64,000 bases of DNA from Nitrospirota bacterium (GTDB lineage: Bacteria; JACPQY01). Location of the stretch: NCBI GenBank assembly GCA_016180645.1, contig JACPAV010000013.1:25049-89048 (forward strand), in the 5' to 3' direction. The notes beneath the pieces are model-generated. The model was not told the DNA's origin and searched no databases. It worked only from the letters and a program-made list of their open reading frames with translations. The translations under genes were made by a program, and so were the position numbers. Below are positions 15,114 through 23,317 of the stretch, in pieces (position 1 is the stretch's first letter; every line of letters begins with the position of its first letter).

Positions 15114-17249
15114 ATGAAACGACCGAACGGGATGCGTCGCCTTTTCTCCTTACCTCTTTCCTCTTTTCTCTTTTCTCTGGTTCTCATCTCCTGCGCTGAC
15201 GTGACCCTCAAGGATAAGGAGAAAGACAAGCTCTCCCAAGGGCGTCAGCAATTGGATGCGGGCAACTTCGACGAGGCCCAGAAGGCCCTCCGTGAGATCG
15301 TCCAGGGAAATCCAGAAGCGGGTCAGATTCCACTCAACCCGAACAATTCTGAAGCTCGATTCTATCTTTTCGTAGCCCAGTTGCAGGGTTCCCTCAATGC
15401 ACTCAGCACGCAACTCGGCCCGATCATCGATCTCCTCGGTGGCTCGGGCGACAGCGCCTCCAAAACGTGCGTGCCCGGTTCTCCGACGGGAACGAGTCTC
15501 TTCGGGGTCAGCCACCGGGCGCCGGGGTCTCCGGCAGTCGGCGCGCATCGCCCGCGAAGATCGACGGCTCGCCTCCAGTCCGGCGAACTGAACGGTCTGA
15601 ATTACCTGGTCCTCTCCATTGTGAAGGGACTTCTCATCGATCAAATGCGCTCCATGGGCGACAACCTCCGTGCCATCACGGAGGATCGGGATTTCGAGAT
15701 CGTGTACGACCCGTTCCCGATCAAGCTGGGCGACACGACGCTGATCGACCTCGGCGGCCGGTTTGATCTGGGTGAAATTCATCTCTTCATCGCCGTCACG
15801 GAGCTGCTCGAAGCGCTGGGCCACGCGCTCCTCACGATCAATCTGGACATGGACCTCGGCCCGATCCTCCAGCTCGTGGCGGATCCCTGCGCCTCCACCG
15901 ATCTGGGCAGTGTCATGAATACGGTCGTTCAACTGCTCAACCGAAGCCCGAATTTCCTGACGCTGTCGCCGGTCGGCGCGGGTGAGATGCGGGATTTTGT
16001 GGACATGACCTTTGCGAGCGTGGGCGAGATCGTCAACGCCGTTTTCGTCACGGCCACACAGAAGGCCAGGCCCGATGACTTCTTCGCCATTGACACCCGG
16101 CTGGTCCTGCCCACGGACCCCACCTGCACTCCCGCTCCGCCCGATTCCGCAACGAAGCCGGTGAAACGGATGTGCATCATCATCCATCTTAAGGCAGGAG
16201 ATGGAACGCCCGTGGAACTCGGTTTGCCTCTCACTAAAGATTTGGTGGTCGCCGCCGCCGGAATGGGAGATGCGCTCTTTCAAACCTGCTCGAACCGGGT
16301 GGTGGACGCGAATGGGAAGGTCGTCATGGGCGCGAACGGATTGCCGCTGGTGATCGAACCGCCCGGATGCCGGATTTCCTGGGCGCGCCACATCGTTCCT
16401 CTGATCGCGAATGTCGTCCCGCCGCTCCTTTCCTCGGGCGCGCTGTTTGCCATACTCGGGCCGATTATCTCCGGGAGCAGCGCCGAGGCCACCGTGAATC
16501 AGCTCGAAGGCGTGCTTACCGATTGCGCCCCCGTGCTCAACGCGGACATGCTCGGCTGTACGATGCTCAAGTTCATCCCCGATGCGATCGAGATCGACGC
16601 ACAGGCTCTGCGGGGCATGGTGGATGCCACGCCGCAAGGCTACATTCGCGACATCCTTCCGTGCTGGACCTCGGGTTCGGACCGGAAAACGAATGGAGGG
16701 ACCTACGGTTGTCACATCACGCCAGTGATGGGAGAAACGGAGTTCATCGACTCGCAGGGAATCGTGAATGAACGCTTCCTGTTCGAGTCGGAATGCGAGG
16801 CGAATCCGCTGACGATCCCGAGCGGACTCGTCTGTAAGAGTACATCCAACGACTACGCGCATTTTGATCACGCTGTTTTCGGCCGCCTGGGAATCGGACG
16901 CATCGAACGGGACGGGTTGACCAGTCCCTTCCCGTACATGCCGATGCGCGATCCGTCGATCTTCGGACTTCTCTGGCTCAATCCGGGCCCCTTCGGAGAT
17001 GCGTACGCCGCCACCGCCACGCCTCTGGCGTTCGAGGTGGAGAATCGATATACCAAAGCCACCGTGAGAGACCTCAATCTGCTCGTGGCGCATCTCGGAA
17101 TCATCCTGGGTCCGGCGCTCGGAGGAGACGTGACCTCGGCCGCGGGGCCGGTGGTGGAGTGTTTCTCCAAACAATTCGGCAAGGTTCCTCCGGCCCAGAT
17201 CAACAAATGTATCGGGAGCGTGAGCGTACTCATCCCGACCTCTCTGTAG
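15114..17249 (+). CDS. Large putative lipoprotein, unknown function
   Basis: The 711-residue protein has a lipoprotein signal (FLFSLVLISCAD), followed by a single TPR-like helical pair (LSQGRQQLDAGNFDEAQKAL). The remaining sequence has long hydrophobic and amphipathic helices (LFIAVTELLEALGHALLTINLDM; IVPLIANVVPPLLSSGALFAILGPIISG) and scattered Cys in extracytoplasmic-type loops. No family is recognised. It lies between a propeller lipoprotein and a FadL-type outer-membrane protein, with gaps of 3 and 5 bases, so the three are probably co-transcribed and act at the cell envelope. Confidence 0.7.
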   Translation: MKRPNGMRRLFSLPLSSFLFSLVLISCADVTLKDKEKDKLSQGRQQLDAGNFDEAQKALREIVQGNPEAGQIPLNPNNSEARFYLFVAQLQGSLNALSTQLGPIIDLLGGSGDSASKTCVPGSPTGTSLFGVSHRAPGSPAVGAHRPRRSTARLQSGELNGLNYLVLSIVKGLLIDQMRSMGDNLRAITEDRDFEIVYDPFPIKLGDTTLIDLGGRFDLGEIHLFIAVTELLEALGHALLTINLDMDLGPILQLVADPCASTDLGSVMNTVVQLLNRSPNFLTLSPVGAGEMRDFVDMTFASVGEIVNAVFVTATQKARPDDFFAIDTRLVLPTDPTCTPAPPDSATKPVKRMCIIIHLKAGDGTPVELGLPLTKDLVVAAAGMGDALFQTCSNRVVDANGKVVMGANGLPLVIEPPGCRISWARHIVPLIANVVPPLLSSGALFAILGPIISGSSAEATVNQLEGVLTDCAPVLNADMLGCTMLKFIPDAIEIDAQALRGMVDATPQGYIRDILPCWTSGSDRKTNGGTYGCHITPVMGETEFIDSQGIVNERFLFESECEANPLTIPSGLVCKSTSNDYAHFDHAVFGRLGIGRIERDGLTSPFPYMPMRDPSIFGLLWLNPGPFGDAYAATATPLAFEVENRYTKATVRDLNLLVAHLGIILGPALGGDVTSAAGPVVECFSKQFGKVPPAQINKCIGSVSVLIPTSL

Positions 17250-17254
17250 CTCGC

Positions 17255-18688
17255 GTGCGAAAAAGCCTGCCGGTCCTGACGTTGCTCGTGTCCCTTGCGG
17301 CTCCGCCGGCCGCTCGGTCCAATCCCATCGAACACTTCGGGTTCGGGTCGCGCAACTCCGCCCTTGGACTCGCGGGGATCGCCGCGGCCAATGATTCCTC
17401 CGCCGTTTTCTACAATCCGGCCGGACTGCTTCTGTCCCCCGGGAACGGCTACAATCTCGGCTACACCTTCACGCAGCCGGTCATCGAGTTTCAGAAGGGG
17501 GATGAGGAGTATCGACGCCTCCGCTCAAACATCATCCAAGGCTACCACTTCGGTTTCACCACCGTGTACGGCGGTTGGTTCCGAAGGAGAGCGGCACTCG
17601 GGTTGGGCATCTACATCCCCACCACCACGCTCCTTCGAGCCATCGTGCGTGGGGAGCAGGAGCCGAACTTCTACGTGTACAGCAACACGGAGGGCATCTA
17701 CATCGGCCTCAGCGGGGCCGCACGGCCGACGAAATGGCTGCTGGTGGGAGCGGGTATCCAGGCGTTGGCAAGTTTGAAGGGTCCGGTGTTTCTCAACCTC
17801 CCGCCCATCAAGGTGAACATCAGTTCCCTCTCGGATATTTCCCAGTCGCTGGAAATCCGGGGCGAGATCAAAGCGGATCTCGATGTGGAGATCGATCCAA
17901 AGATTGCACCGATCGCAGGGGTCATGGTGTATCCGTTCGATTGGCTGCGCGCCGGAGCCGTCTATCGCGGAGCACTGTGGGTCCCCATTGAGCTGGCGCT
18001 CCGATTGAAACTCCAGGCGGAGATCACGGGGCTCGGGTCGCTCCAGATCTCCGAGTTGGAGCAGGCCCTGTCGGACCTTCCGCTCGCCGTGCGAACGAAT
18101 GTGCAGTACCACCCGGAACAGTTTGGCGGGGGCCTGATGCTCCTGCCTCTCCGTGAGTTGGTTCTGACGGGGGACCTGACTTACAAGCGGTGGTCCAAGC
18201 TCAAGTCGAATTACGCCTCGCTCGGGGATGCGAGCAGCGGCGACAGCGTCGGGTTGAATGACCTCGTGCAGAGTCTGACGGCGATCTTCGGCGGGAATGT
18301 GGATCTGACCATTCCGCACTTGCCTGAGTTGAATCTGAAGGACACGGTCAATTTCTCGGGAGGGATCGAGTGGATGGTGATCTCCTGGCTCCGGCTTCGA
18401 GGAGGGTACAACCTGCGGCCGAGTCCGGCCCCGGCCCAGACCGGCAAAACCAACTTCCTCTGGCCGCATGAACATCTTCTCACCGGAGGTCTGGGTGTGA
18501 CGTTCAAGGATCCCTTCGCCGCTCTCAAGCGGATTGCCGTGGACGGACACGCGCAGACCATGATCATGCAACCCTTGGATGCCACGAAAGATGCCCAAAT
18601 CGTGCCCGTTGAAAATCCCGGTTACCCCTCATTCAAGACACGAGGCGGATTCCTGGGCGTCGGCTTGACGCTGACGGGGGTCTTTTGA
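17255..18688 (+). CDS. FadL/OmpP1/TodX-type outer-membrane transport protein
   Basis: From GTG 17255 the protein is 477 residues with a cleavable signal (VLTLLVSLAAPPAARS). The mature part begins HFGFGSRNSALGLAGIAAANDSSAVFYNPAGL, the conserved plug-domain start of the FadL family, which moves long-chain fatty acids or other hydrophobic compounds across the outer membrane. Alternating strand patterns run to the end, which closes with the aromatic C-terminal strand GVGLTLTGVF. The start is 5 bases after the preceding stop. The substrate is not known. Confidence 0.85.
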   Translation: MRKSLPVLTLLVSLAAPPAARSNPIEHFGFGSRNSALGLAGIAAANDSSAVFYNPAGLLLSPGNGYNLGYTFTQPVIEFQKGDEEYRRLRSNIIQGYHFGFTTVYGGWFRRRAALGLGIYIPTTTLLRAIVRGEQEPNFYVYSNTEGIYIGLSGAARPTKWLLVGAGIQALASLKGPVFLNLPPIKVNISSLSDISQSLEIRGEIKADLDVEIDPKIAPIAGVMVYPFDWLRAGAVYRGALWVPIELALRLKLQAEITGLGSLQISELEQALSDLPLAVRTNVQYHPEQFGGGLMLLPLRELVLTGDLTYKRWSKLKSNYASLGDASSGDSVGLNDLVQSLTAIFGGNVDLTIPHLPELNLKDTVNFSGGIEWMVISWLRLRGGYNLRPSPAPAQTGKTNFLWPHEHLLTGGLGVTFKDPFAALKRIAVDGHAQTMIMQPLDATKDAQIVPVENPGYPSFKTRGGFLGVGLTLTGVF

Positions 18689-19431
18689 GCGAGGAACCAC
18701 AGGGAGTCCTCCCGCGAGAGTGCGAACTGGCCCTCGAAGGGGCGGTCGCGGATCTCCGCGGCCTTTTCGACACCGATCTTCTGAGCGTAGTGCTTTTCGG
18801 GAGCGGGGCGAGAGGTGATTTCGACCCGAAACGATCGGATCTCAATCTCCTGGTCGTCTTGAAGCAGGCCGATTTCGCGCGGCTGAAACGGATCGTGCCA
18901 ACCCTGAAATCCTGGCGGAAGCGGAGGATCAGCACACCGTTGGTCATGGACCCGGCCTACATCCAAACGGCTCAGGACGTTTTCCCTCTGGAGTTCCTTG
19001 AAATGAGATGGGCGCATCGAGTGCTGCATGGGCCGGACCCCCTTGCAGCGATCGAGCCTCCGCGGGAGGCGCTTCGGCGCCAGTGCGAGCAAGAGGCACG
19101 GGGCAAGCTCCTCCATCTGAGAAAAATACTTCTGGAGACGGATCTTGATTCGAAGCGGCTGATGGACGCGGTCCGCCTCGCCGCGCCTGCCTTTGTTCGC
19201 ATCGGCCGCACGCACTTGTATCTGAAGTTCTCAAAGGTTTCTCTCCAGGCCGATGAAGTGCTGAAAGGGCTCGAACAGGATCTCGGTCTCCCCTTGCAAG
19301 GTCTTGCCTCAGCCTGGGGATCGCGATCGCGGGTGAGCGGGCAAGGCGCCGATGCGGACAAGCTTTTCGCCGAACTCCTCGCCGATGTGGAAGCCCTCGT
19401 TGCCGCCGTGGATTCTCTCCACACTTCGTGA
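18685..19431 (+). CDS. Nucleotidyltransferase-fold protein with an altered catalytic motif
   Basis: The 248-residue protein has the MNT-type nucleotidyltransferase start LLSVVLFGSGARGDFDPKRSDLNLLVV. Active members have GS...D-x-D; here the motif reads D-L-N, so the second Asp is replaced by Asn. The helical C-terminal half (about 110-248) is unlike a known partner domain. It begins with TTG 18685, which overlaps the stop of the FadL-like gene. It may be an inactive or divergent transferase. Confidence 0.7.
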   Translation: MSEEPQGVLPRECELALEGAVADLRGLFDTDLLSVVLFGSGARGDFDPKRSDLNLLVVLKQADFARLKRIVPTLKSWRKRRISTPLVMDPAYIQTAQDVFPLEFLEMRWAHRVLHGPDPLAAIEPPREALRRQCEQEARGKLLHLRKILLETDLDSKRLMDAVRLAAPAFVRIGRTHLYLKFSKVSLQADEVLKGLEQDLGLPLQGLASAWGSRSRVSGQGADADKLFAELLADVEALVAAVDSLHTS

Positions 19432-19443
19432 GGCAGGGCACAA

Positions 19444-19490
19444 ATCTCCCCCTCCCCCTTGACGGGGGAGGGCTCGGGTGGGGGTGAGAT
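19444..19490. repeat. GC-rich palindromic repeat, family C, intergenic copy
   Basis: The pattern CTCCCCCTCCCCCTTGACGG continues into GGGGAGGG and GGTGGGGGTGAG. Its reverse complement matches the repeat at 23502-23546 inside the radical SAM gene. It could also act as a terminator for the preceding gene, although no T-run follows. Confidence 0.65.
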
Positions 19491-19517
19491 CTGGCGACGG
19501 GGAATTCCTGGCTTGGC

Positions 19518-20264
19518 ATGGGTGCTCTTCTCTTGGTGGCGGCCTCCGCAGCTCTCGCGGACGTCGTCCCCTTCACCGACTACGTCAGCGACTACGCCGA
19601 GGTGGTGCCCGACTCCACCGAGCGCGGTCTAAATTCGCTCCTGAAGGAACTCCAGGACAAGACGGGCGCCCAGGTCGCTGTCGTCACGCTCGGGACGACA
19701 GCGGGTGTCCCCGCAGCCGACTACGCCGTCGAGTTCGGACAGAAATGGGGAGTCGGGAAGAAGGGGAAAGACAATGGTGTGGTGTTTCTCGTCGCCGTCT
19801 TCGATCGGGAAATGTTCATGGCCACGGGTTACGGCGTCGAGGGCATTCTCCCGGATGGAAAAGTGGGCCGGATTCGCGATGAGGACGTGCTCCCACATTT
19901 CCGCTCGGGCGATTTTGGATCGGGTATTGCGGCCGGAACGTTGCGAATCGCCCAGGAAATTGCCCAAAGTGAACATGTGACCCTGGAAACGGTGGTGCAG
20001 GGGGTCGCGCCGGCGAGGGCGAGACCGCGCGCGACCGGGGGGATCGGGCCGGGGGCGATTCTTGTCGGCATGGTTCTGTTCATGATTTTCGTACGGCCGC
20101 TCATGCGTCGGCGGATGCTCGGGGCGTACGGAGGGCGTGGATCGGGATGGGGCGGGGGATTCGGCGGATTCGGGGGTGGTTTCGGCGGCGGGGGGTTTGG
20201 CGGCGGTTTCGGGGGAGGGCTGGGAGGTGGATTTGGTGGAGGCGGAGCGGGCGGAAGATGGTAA
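19518..20264 (+). CDS. TPM-domain (YgcG-like) membrane protein with Gly-rich tail
   Basis: The 248-residue protein has a signal peptide (MGALLLVAASAALA) and the TPM domain at about 20-150 (VSDYAEVVPDSTERGLNSLL, GAQVAVVTLGT, GKDNGVVFLVAVFDREMFMATGYGVEG, RIRDEDVLPHFRSGDFGSGI). It then has one membrane helix (GAILVGMVLFMIFV) and a tail dominated by GGGFGG repeats. The family is common beside LemA, as here (27 bases upstream of lemA). A role at the envelope is likely; phosphatase activity has been shown only for a plant relative. Confidence 0.85.
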   Translation: MGALLLVAASAALADVVPFTDYVSDYAEVVPDSTERGLNSLLKELQDKTGAQVAVVTLGTTAGVPAADYAVEFGQKWGVGKKGKDNGVVFLVAVFDREMFMATGYGVEGILPDGKVGRIRDEDVLPHFRSGDFGSGIAAGTLRIAQEIAQSEHVTLETVVQGVAPARARPRATGGIGPGAILVGMVLFMIFVRPLMRRRMLGAYGGRGSGWGGGFGGFGGGFGGGGFGGGFGGGLGGGFGGGGAGGRW

Positions 20265-20291
20265 GATGAAGCGCTTTGGAAGGAGCGATGC

Positions 20292-20867
20292 ATGAAGAAT
20301 GGTCCATCCATAGGATTGATCCTGCTGGGACTGATCGCCGTCGTCGGGATCGGGAGCTGCGGCTACGTGGTCAGCGTACGCAACCGCTTCGTGACGATGG
20401 AAGAAGGCATCAAGGGCCAATGGGCGCAGGTGGAGAACGTTCTGCAGCGCCGGAGCGATCTCATCCCGAATCTGGTGAACACCGTGAAGGGCTACGCATC
20501 GCACGAAAAGGAAATCTTCGAGAATATCGCCGCCTCGCGCGCGAAGCTCGGCGGTGCGGGGACGATCGACGACAAGATCAAAGCGGCGAACGAAATGCAG
20601 TCGGCTCTGTCGCGCCTGCTCGTCGTCGTGGAGCAGTATCCCGACCTCAAGGCGAATCAGAACTTTACGGCGTTGCAGGATGAACTGGCGGGGACCGAAA
20701 ATCGAATTGCCGTCGAGCGGAAGCGGTACAATGATGTGGTGCGCGACTTCAATGCCGCGATTCGGCGATTCCCGGGAAGCTCCATCGCGGGCTACATCGG
20801 CGCGAAGGCGTACCCCTACTACGGGGTGCCCGAGGAGAAAAAGGCCGTCCCGGAAGTGAAGTTCTGA
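20292..20867 (+). CDS. lemA: LemA family protein
   Basis: The 191-residue protein has one N-terminal membrane helix (GLILLGLIAVVGIGSCGYVV), then the LemA signature WAQVENVLQRRSDLIPNLVNTVKGYA and the paired helices ending in NDVVRDFNAAIRRFPGSSIA. The family has a cytoplasmic helical bundle of unknown function. A strong ribosome-binding site (GGAAGGAG) precedes ATG 20292. It follows the TPM-domain gene, the typical neighbour. Confidence 0.93.
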   Translation: MKNGPSIGLILLGLIAVVGIGSCGYVVSVRNRFVTMEEGIKGQWAQVENVLQRRSDLIPNLVNTVKGYASHEKEIFENIAASRAKLGGAGTIDDKIKAANEMQSALSRLLVVVEQYPDLKANQNFTALQDELAGTENRIAVERKRYNDVVRDFNAAIRRFPGSSIAGYIGAKAYPYYGVPEEKKAVPEVKF

Positions 20868-20886
20868 AATGGGAAGGAGAAGTTCA

Positions 20887-21360
20887 ATGCGAACACGGGT
20901 GATCGCGATCATGATCGGTCTGTGTCTGGCGGATGTGTCCTGCACGAAGAAAGTGAGCACGCCTTCCATCCCTCCGGAAGGGATCCAATCCAATGACATC
21001 CTCTCCCGGTCGCCGGTAACCGACCGGTCCGAGGTGAAGCACGTTCTGGTGGGATGGCGCGAACTGGCCGCGGCGTATCGGGGCCAGATCGATCCGCGGG
21101 CCTCGGCTCGAAACAAATCGGATGCAGAGCAACTCGCGTTCCAACTCCTCGGGCAGGTCCGCGGCGGCGAACCGATCGAGAAACTCATGTCGGAGTTTTC
21201 AGAAGACCCGGGGAGCGCGAAGAATGGTCAATCGTACACCGCCACGCCCGACGCTCCCCTGGTTCCACCGTTCAAAGATTTGTCCCTCAGGCTGAATGTC
21301 GGCGAGGCGGGCATCGTTGAAACGGTCTTCGGCTGGCACATCATCAAACGGGTTCAATAG
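20887..21360 (+). CDS. Parvulin-type peptidyl-prolyl isomerase lipoprotein
   Basis: From ATG 20887 the protein is 157 residues. It has a lipoprotein signal (IGLCLADVSC) and a parvulin domain: VKHVLVGW, AEQLAFQLLGQVRGGEPIEKLMSEFSEDPGSA, and the end FGWHIIKRVQ. The family catalyses cis-trans isomerisation of X-Pro bonds in exported proteins. Upstream ATG 20869 (MGRRSSMRTR) is possible but less typical. It is shorter than most PPIases because the N-terminal chaperone region is missing. Confidence 0.85.
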   Translation: MRTRVIAIMIGLCLADVSCTKKVSTPSIPPEGIQSNDILSRSPVTDRSEVKHVLVGWRELAAAYRGQIDPRASARNKSDAEQLAFQLLGQVRGGEPIEKLMSEFSEDPGSAKNGQSYTATPDAPLVPPFKDLSLRLNVGEAGIVETVFGWHIIKRVQ

Positions 21361-21367
21361 TATATAA

Positions 21368-21412
21368 GGTGACAGTATACTGTTATTACTTCAAATAAAG
21401 TATACTGTCACC
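21368..21412. repeat. AT-rich inverted repeat (13-bp arms)
   Basis: GGTGACAGTATAC (21368-21380) and GTATACTGTCACC (21400-21412) are perfect inverted repeats around a 19-base AT-rich loop. Its composition differs from the surrounding GC-rich DNA. It may be a MITE or REP-type element left by a mobile element, or a terminator for the PPIase gene. Confidence 0.7.
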
Positions 21413-21468
21413 GAATATAGACGGGGGTCGCCCTGAGATTATCGGATTATCCACATGTCACGCGATGG

Positions 21469-23265
21469 GTGGACGACGTTGCCCGGTTGACCCTGCCGGA
21501 TCGCGTGGTTTGGTGCGACGGAACCGACGAGGAGCGGATCCGGTTGACGGCGCAAGCCGTGGCCGAGGGGGTACTGATTTCCCTGGATCAGAAACGTCTA
21601 CCCGGCTGCACCCTCCACCGGTCCCATCCAAACGACGTCGCACGAAGCGAACACCTTACGTTCATCTGCACACCGACATCGGAACAGGCGGGGCCGACCA
21701 ACAACTGGATGGCCCCCGAAGAGGCCTACGAAAAATGCGGCGCGATTCTCCGGGGCGCCATGAGGGGACGCACCATGTACGTGGTGCCGTATCTGATGGG
21801 TCCTCCCGGCTCGCCCTTCAGCAAAGTGGGAATCGAACTCACGGACAGTATCTACGTCGTTCTCAACATGCGGATCATGACCCGGATGGGGAGGATCGCG
21901 CTGGACGAACTGGGGGCCTCCGAAGCTTTTGTACGCGGGGTGCATTCTCTTGGCGATCTGGATCCGCAACGGCGAATGATCTGCCACTTCCCGCAGGACC
22001 GGACGATTTGGAGCGTAGGCTCCGGGTATGGAGGCAATGCGCTCCTGGGCAAGAAGTGCTTTGCGCTGCGTCTGGGGAGTTGGATGGCGCGAGAGGAAGG
22101 CTGGCTCGCGGAGCACATGCTCATCATGGGGCTTGAAGATCCGCGGGGGCACATCACCTATGTGGCCGGAGCGTTCCCGAGCGCGTGCGGGAAAACGAAC
22201 TTTGCCATGATGCAGCCGAGCGGACGATTGGGCGGCTACAAGATCCACACCATCGGCGACGATATCGCTTGGCTGCGGTTCGGTTCCGACGGGCGTCTGT
22301 GGGCCATCAATCCTGAAGCAGGATTTTTCGGCGTGGCGCCGGGGACAGGCAGGTCCACCAATCCCACCGCCTTGGAGATGGTATCGCGCAATACGATCTT
22401 CACCAACGTGGTGGCCACGCCCACGGGGACCGTCTGGTGGGAGGGAATGGAACCCCTGCCGGTGGGAAACGGTTACTACGACTGGAAAGGCCACCCGTGG
22501 AATCCAGATCTGAAGACCCCCGGCGCGCATCCCAATGCGCGCTTTACCACCCCGATCACGCAGTGCGCCACCTACTCGCCCAAGTGGGAGGATCCGCAGG
22601 GCGTGCCGATCTCGGCCATCCTTTTCGGGGCACGGCGGTCGAATTGTGTGCCGCTCGTGATCGAGTCCTTCGATTGGGCCCATGGAGTCTATCTGGGAGC
22701 CACGCTTGCCTCGGAGACAACGGCGGCAGCCGAAGGGAAAACCGGCCAAATCCGGCGCGACCCCATGGCGATGCTGCCGTTTTGCGGCTACAACATGGCC
22801 GACTATTTCGCGCACTGGCTGAAGATGGGGAAGGGCCGTGACCGTGAGGGGAACGGTCCTTCCGACCTTCTCGGCAGACAGGAAGTCGGCGATACGGGGA
22901 AGGGCCGCGCGAACATGCCGAGGATTTTCAGAGTGAACTGGTTTCGGAAAGATGAGAACGGGCGATTCGTCTGGCCGGGATTCAGCGAGAACATCCGGGT
23001 GCTCAAATGGATCGTGGACCGATGCGAGGGAAGGGCCGACGCGATCGTTTCCCCTCTGGGGCGATTGCCGGCGCCGGGCGCCATTGATATCGAGGGGCTC
23101 CCATTGGCGAAGGACACGATGGAAAATCTCCTCGCGGTGGACCGGGCGGGATGGACCGAGTTCGCCAACGCCGAACAGACATTCTTTGACCGCCTCGGAT
23201 CCCGCATGCCCGCCGAACTACTTTCCCAAAGAACCTCCTTCCTGTCGCGCCTCCGGCCATCGTAG
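21469..23265 (+). CDS. pckG: Phosphoenolpyruvate carboxykinase (GTP)
   Basis: The 598-residue protein converts oxaloacetate and GTP to PEP, GDP and CO2 in gluconeogenesis. Signatures are the P-loop AFPSACGKTNFAMM, the metal site GDDIAWLRF, FGARRSNCVPLV and HVTR-like N-terminal residues. GTG 21469 is chosen, but the frame is open back to 21421 and homology (LSDYPHVTRWVDDV) suggests translation may begin slightly upstream. Between HWLKMGKG and PRIFRVNWFRKDENGRF there are about 20 extra residues flanked by a 12-bp direct repeat, compared with usual family members. A strong hairpin follows the stop. Confidence 0.92.
   Translation: MDDVARLTLPDRVVWCDGTDEERIRLTAQAVAEGVLISLDQKRLPGCTLHRSHPNDVARSEHLTFICTPTSEQAGPTNNWMAPEEAYEKCGAILRGAMRGRTMYVVPYLMGPPGSPFSKVGIELTDSIYVVLNMRIMTRMGRIALDELGASEAFVRGVHSLGDLDPQRRMICHFPQDRTIWSVGSGYGGNALLGKKCFALRLGSWMAREEGWLAEHMLIMGLEDPRGHITYVAGAFPSACGKTNFAMMQPSGRLGGYKIHTIGDDIAWLRFGSDGRLWAINPEAGFFGVAPGTGRSTNPTALEMVSRNTIFTNVVATPTGTVWWEGMEPLPVGNGYYDWKGHPWNPDLKTPGAHPNARFTTPITQCATYSPKWEDPQGVPISAILFGARRSNCVPLVIESFDWAHGVYLGATLASETTAAAEGKTGQIRRDPMAMLPFCGYNMADYFAHWLKMGKGRDREGNGPSDLLGRQEVGDTGKGRANMPRIFRVNWFRKDENGRFVWPGFSENIRVLKWIVDRCEGRADAIVSPLGRLPAPGAIDIEGLPLAKDTMENLLAVDRAGWTEFANAEQTFFDRLGSRMPAELLSQRTSFLSRLRPS
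22827..22907 (+). repeat. In-frame insertion flanked by 12-bp direct repeats in pckG
   Basis: GGGGAAGGGCCG occurs at 22827-22838 and 22896-22907, exactly 69 bases (23 codons) apart. The DNA between has two short inverted repeats (ACCGT / ACGGT; CCGACCTTC / GGAAGTCGG). Confidence 0.6.
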
Positions 23266-23272
23266 CGTCAAG

Positions 23273-23317
23273 GGGGCCAATGCTGAATGTTGAATGTCAA
23301 CATTCAGCATTGGCCCC
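23273..23317. terminator. Perfect 21-bp hairpin between convergent genes
   Basis: The arm at 23273-23293 (starting GGGGCCAATGCTGAATG) and the arm at 23297-23317 are exact inverted repeats with a 3-base loop, ATG. The hairpin sits between the pckG stop and the radical SAM stop, directly touching the latter. No long T-run is present, so it may be a bidirectional terminator or a cruciform/REP element. Confidence 0.7.

Noticed and set aside
15150-17174. Long open frame (674 codons) on the minus strand
   Set aside because: It lies opposite the lipoprotein gene, has low-complexity Arg/His/Asp composition and no signal or domain.
19629-21188. Minus-strand open frame of 519 codons
   Set aside because: It is antisense to the TPM-domain, lemA and PPIase genes and consists mainly of their reverse images, including a Pro-rich image of the Gly-rich tail.
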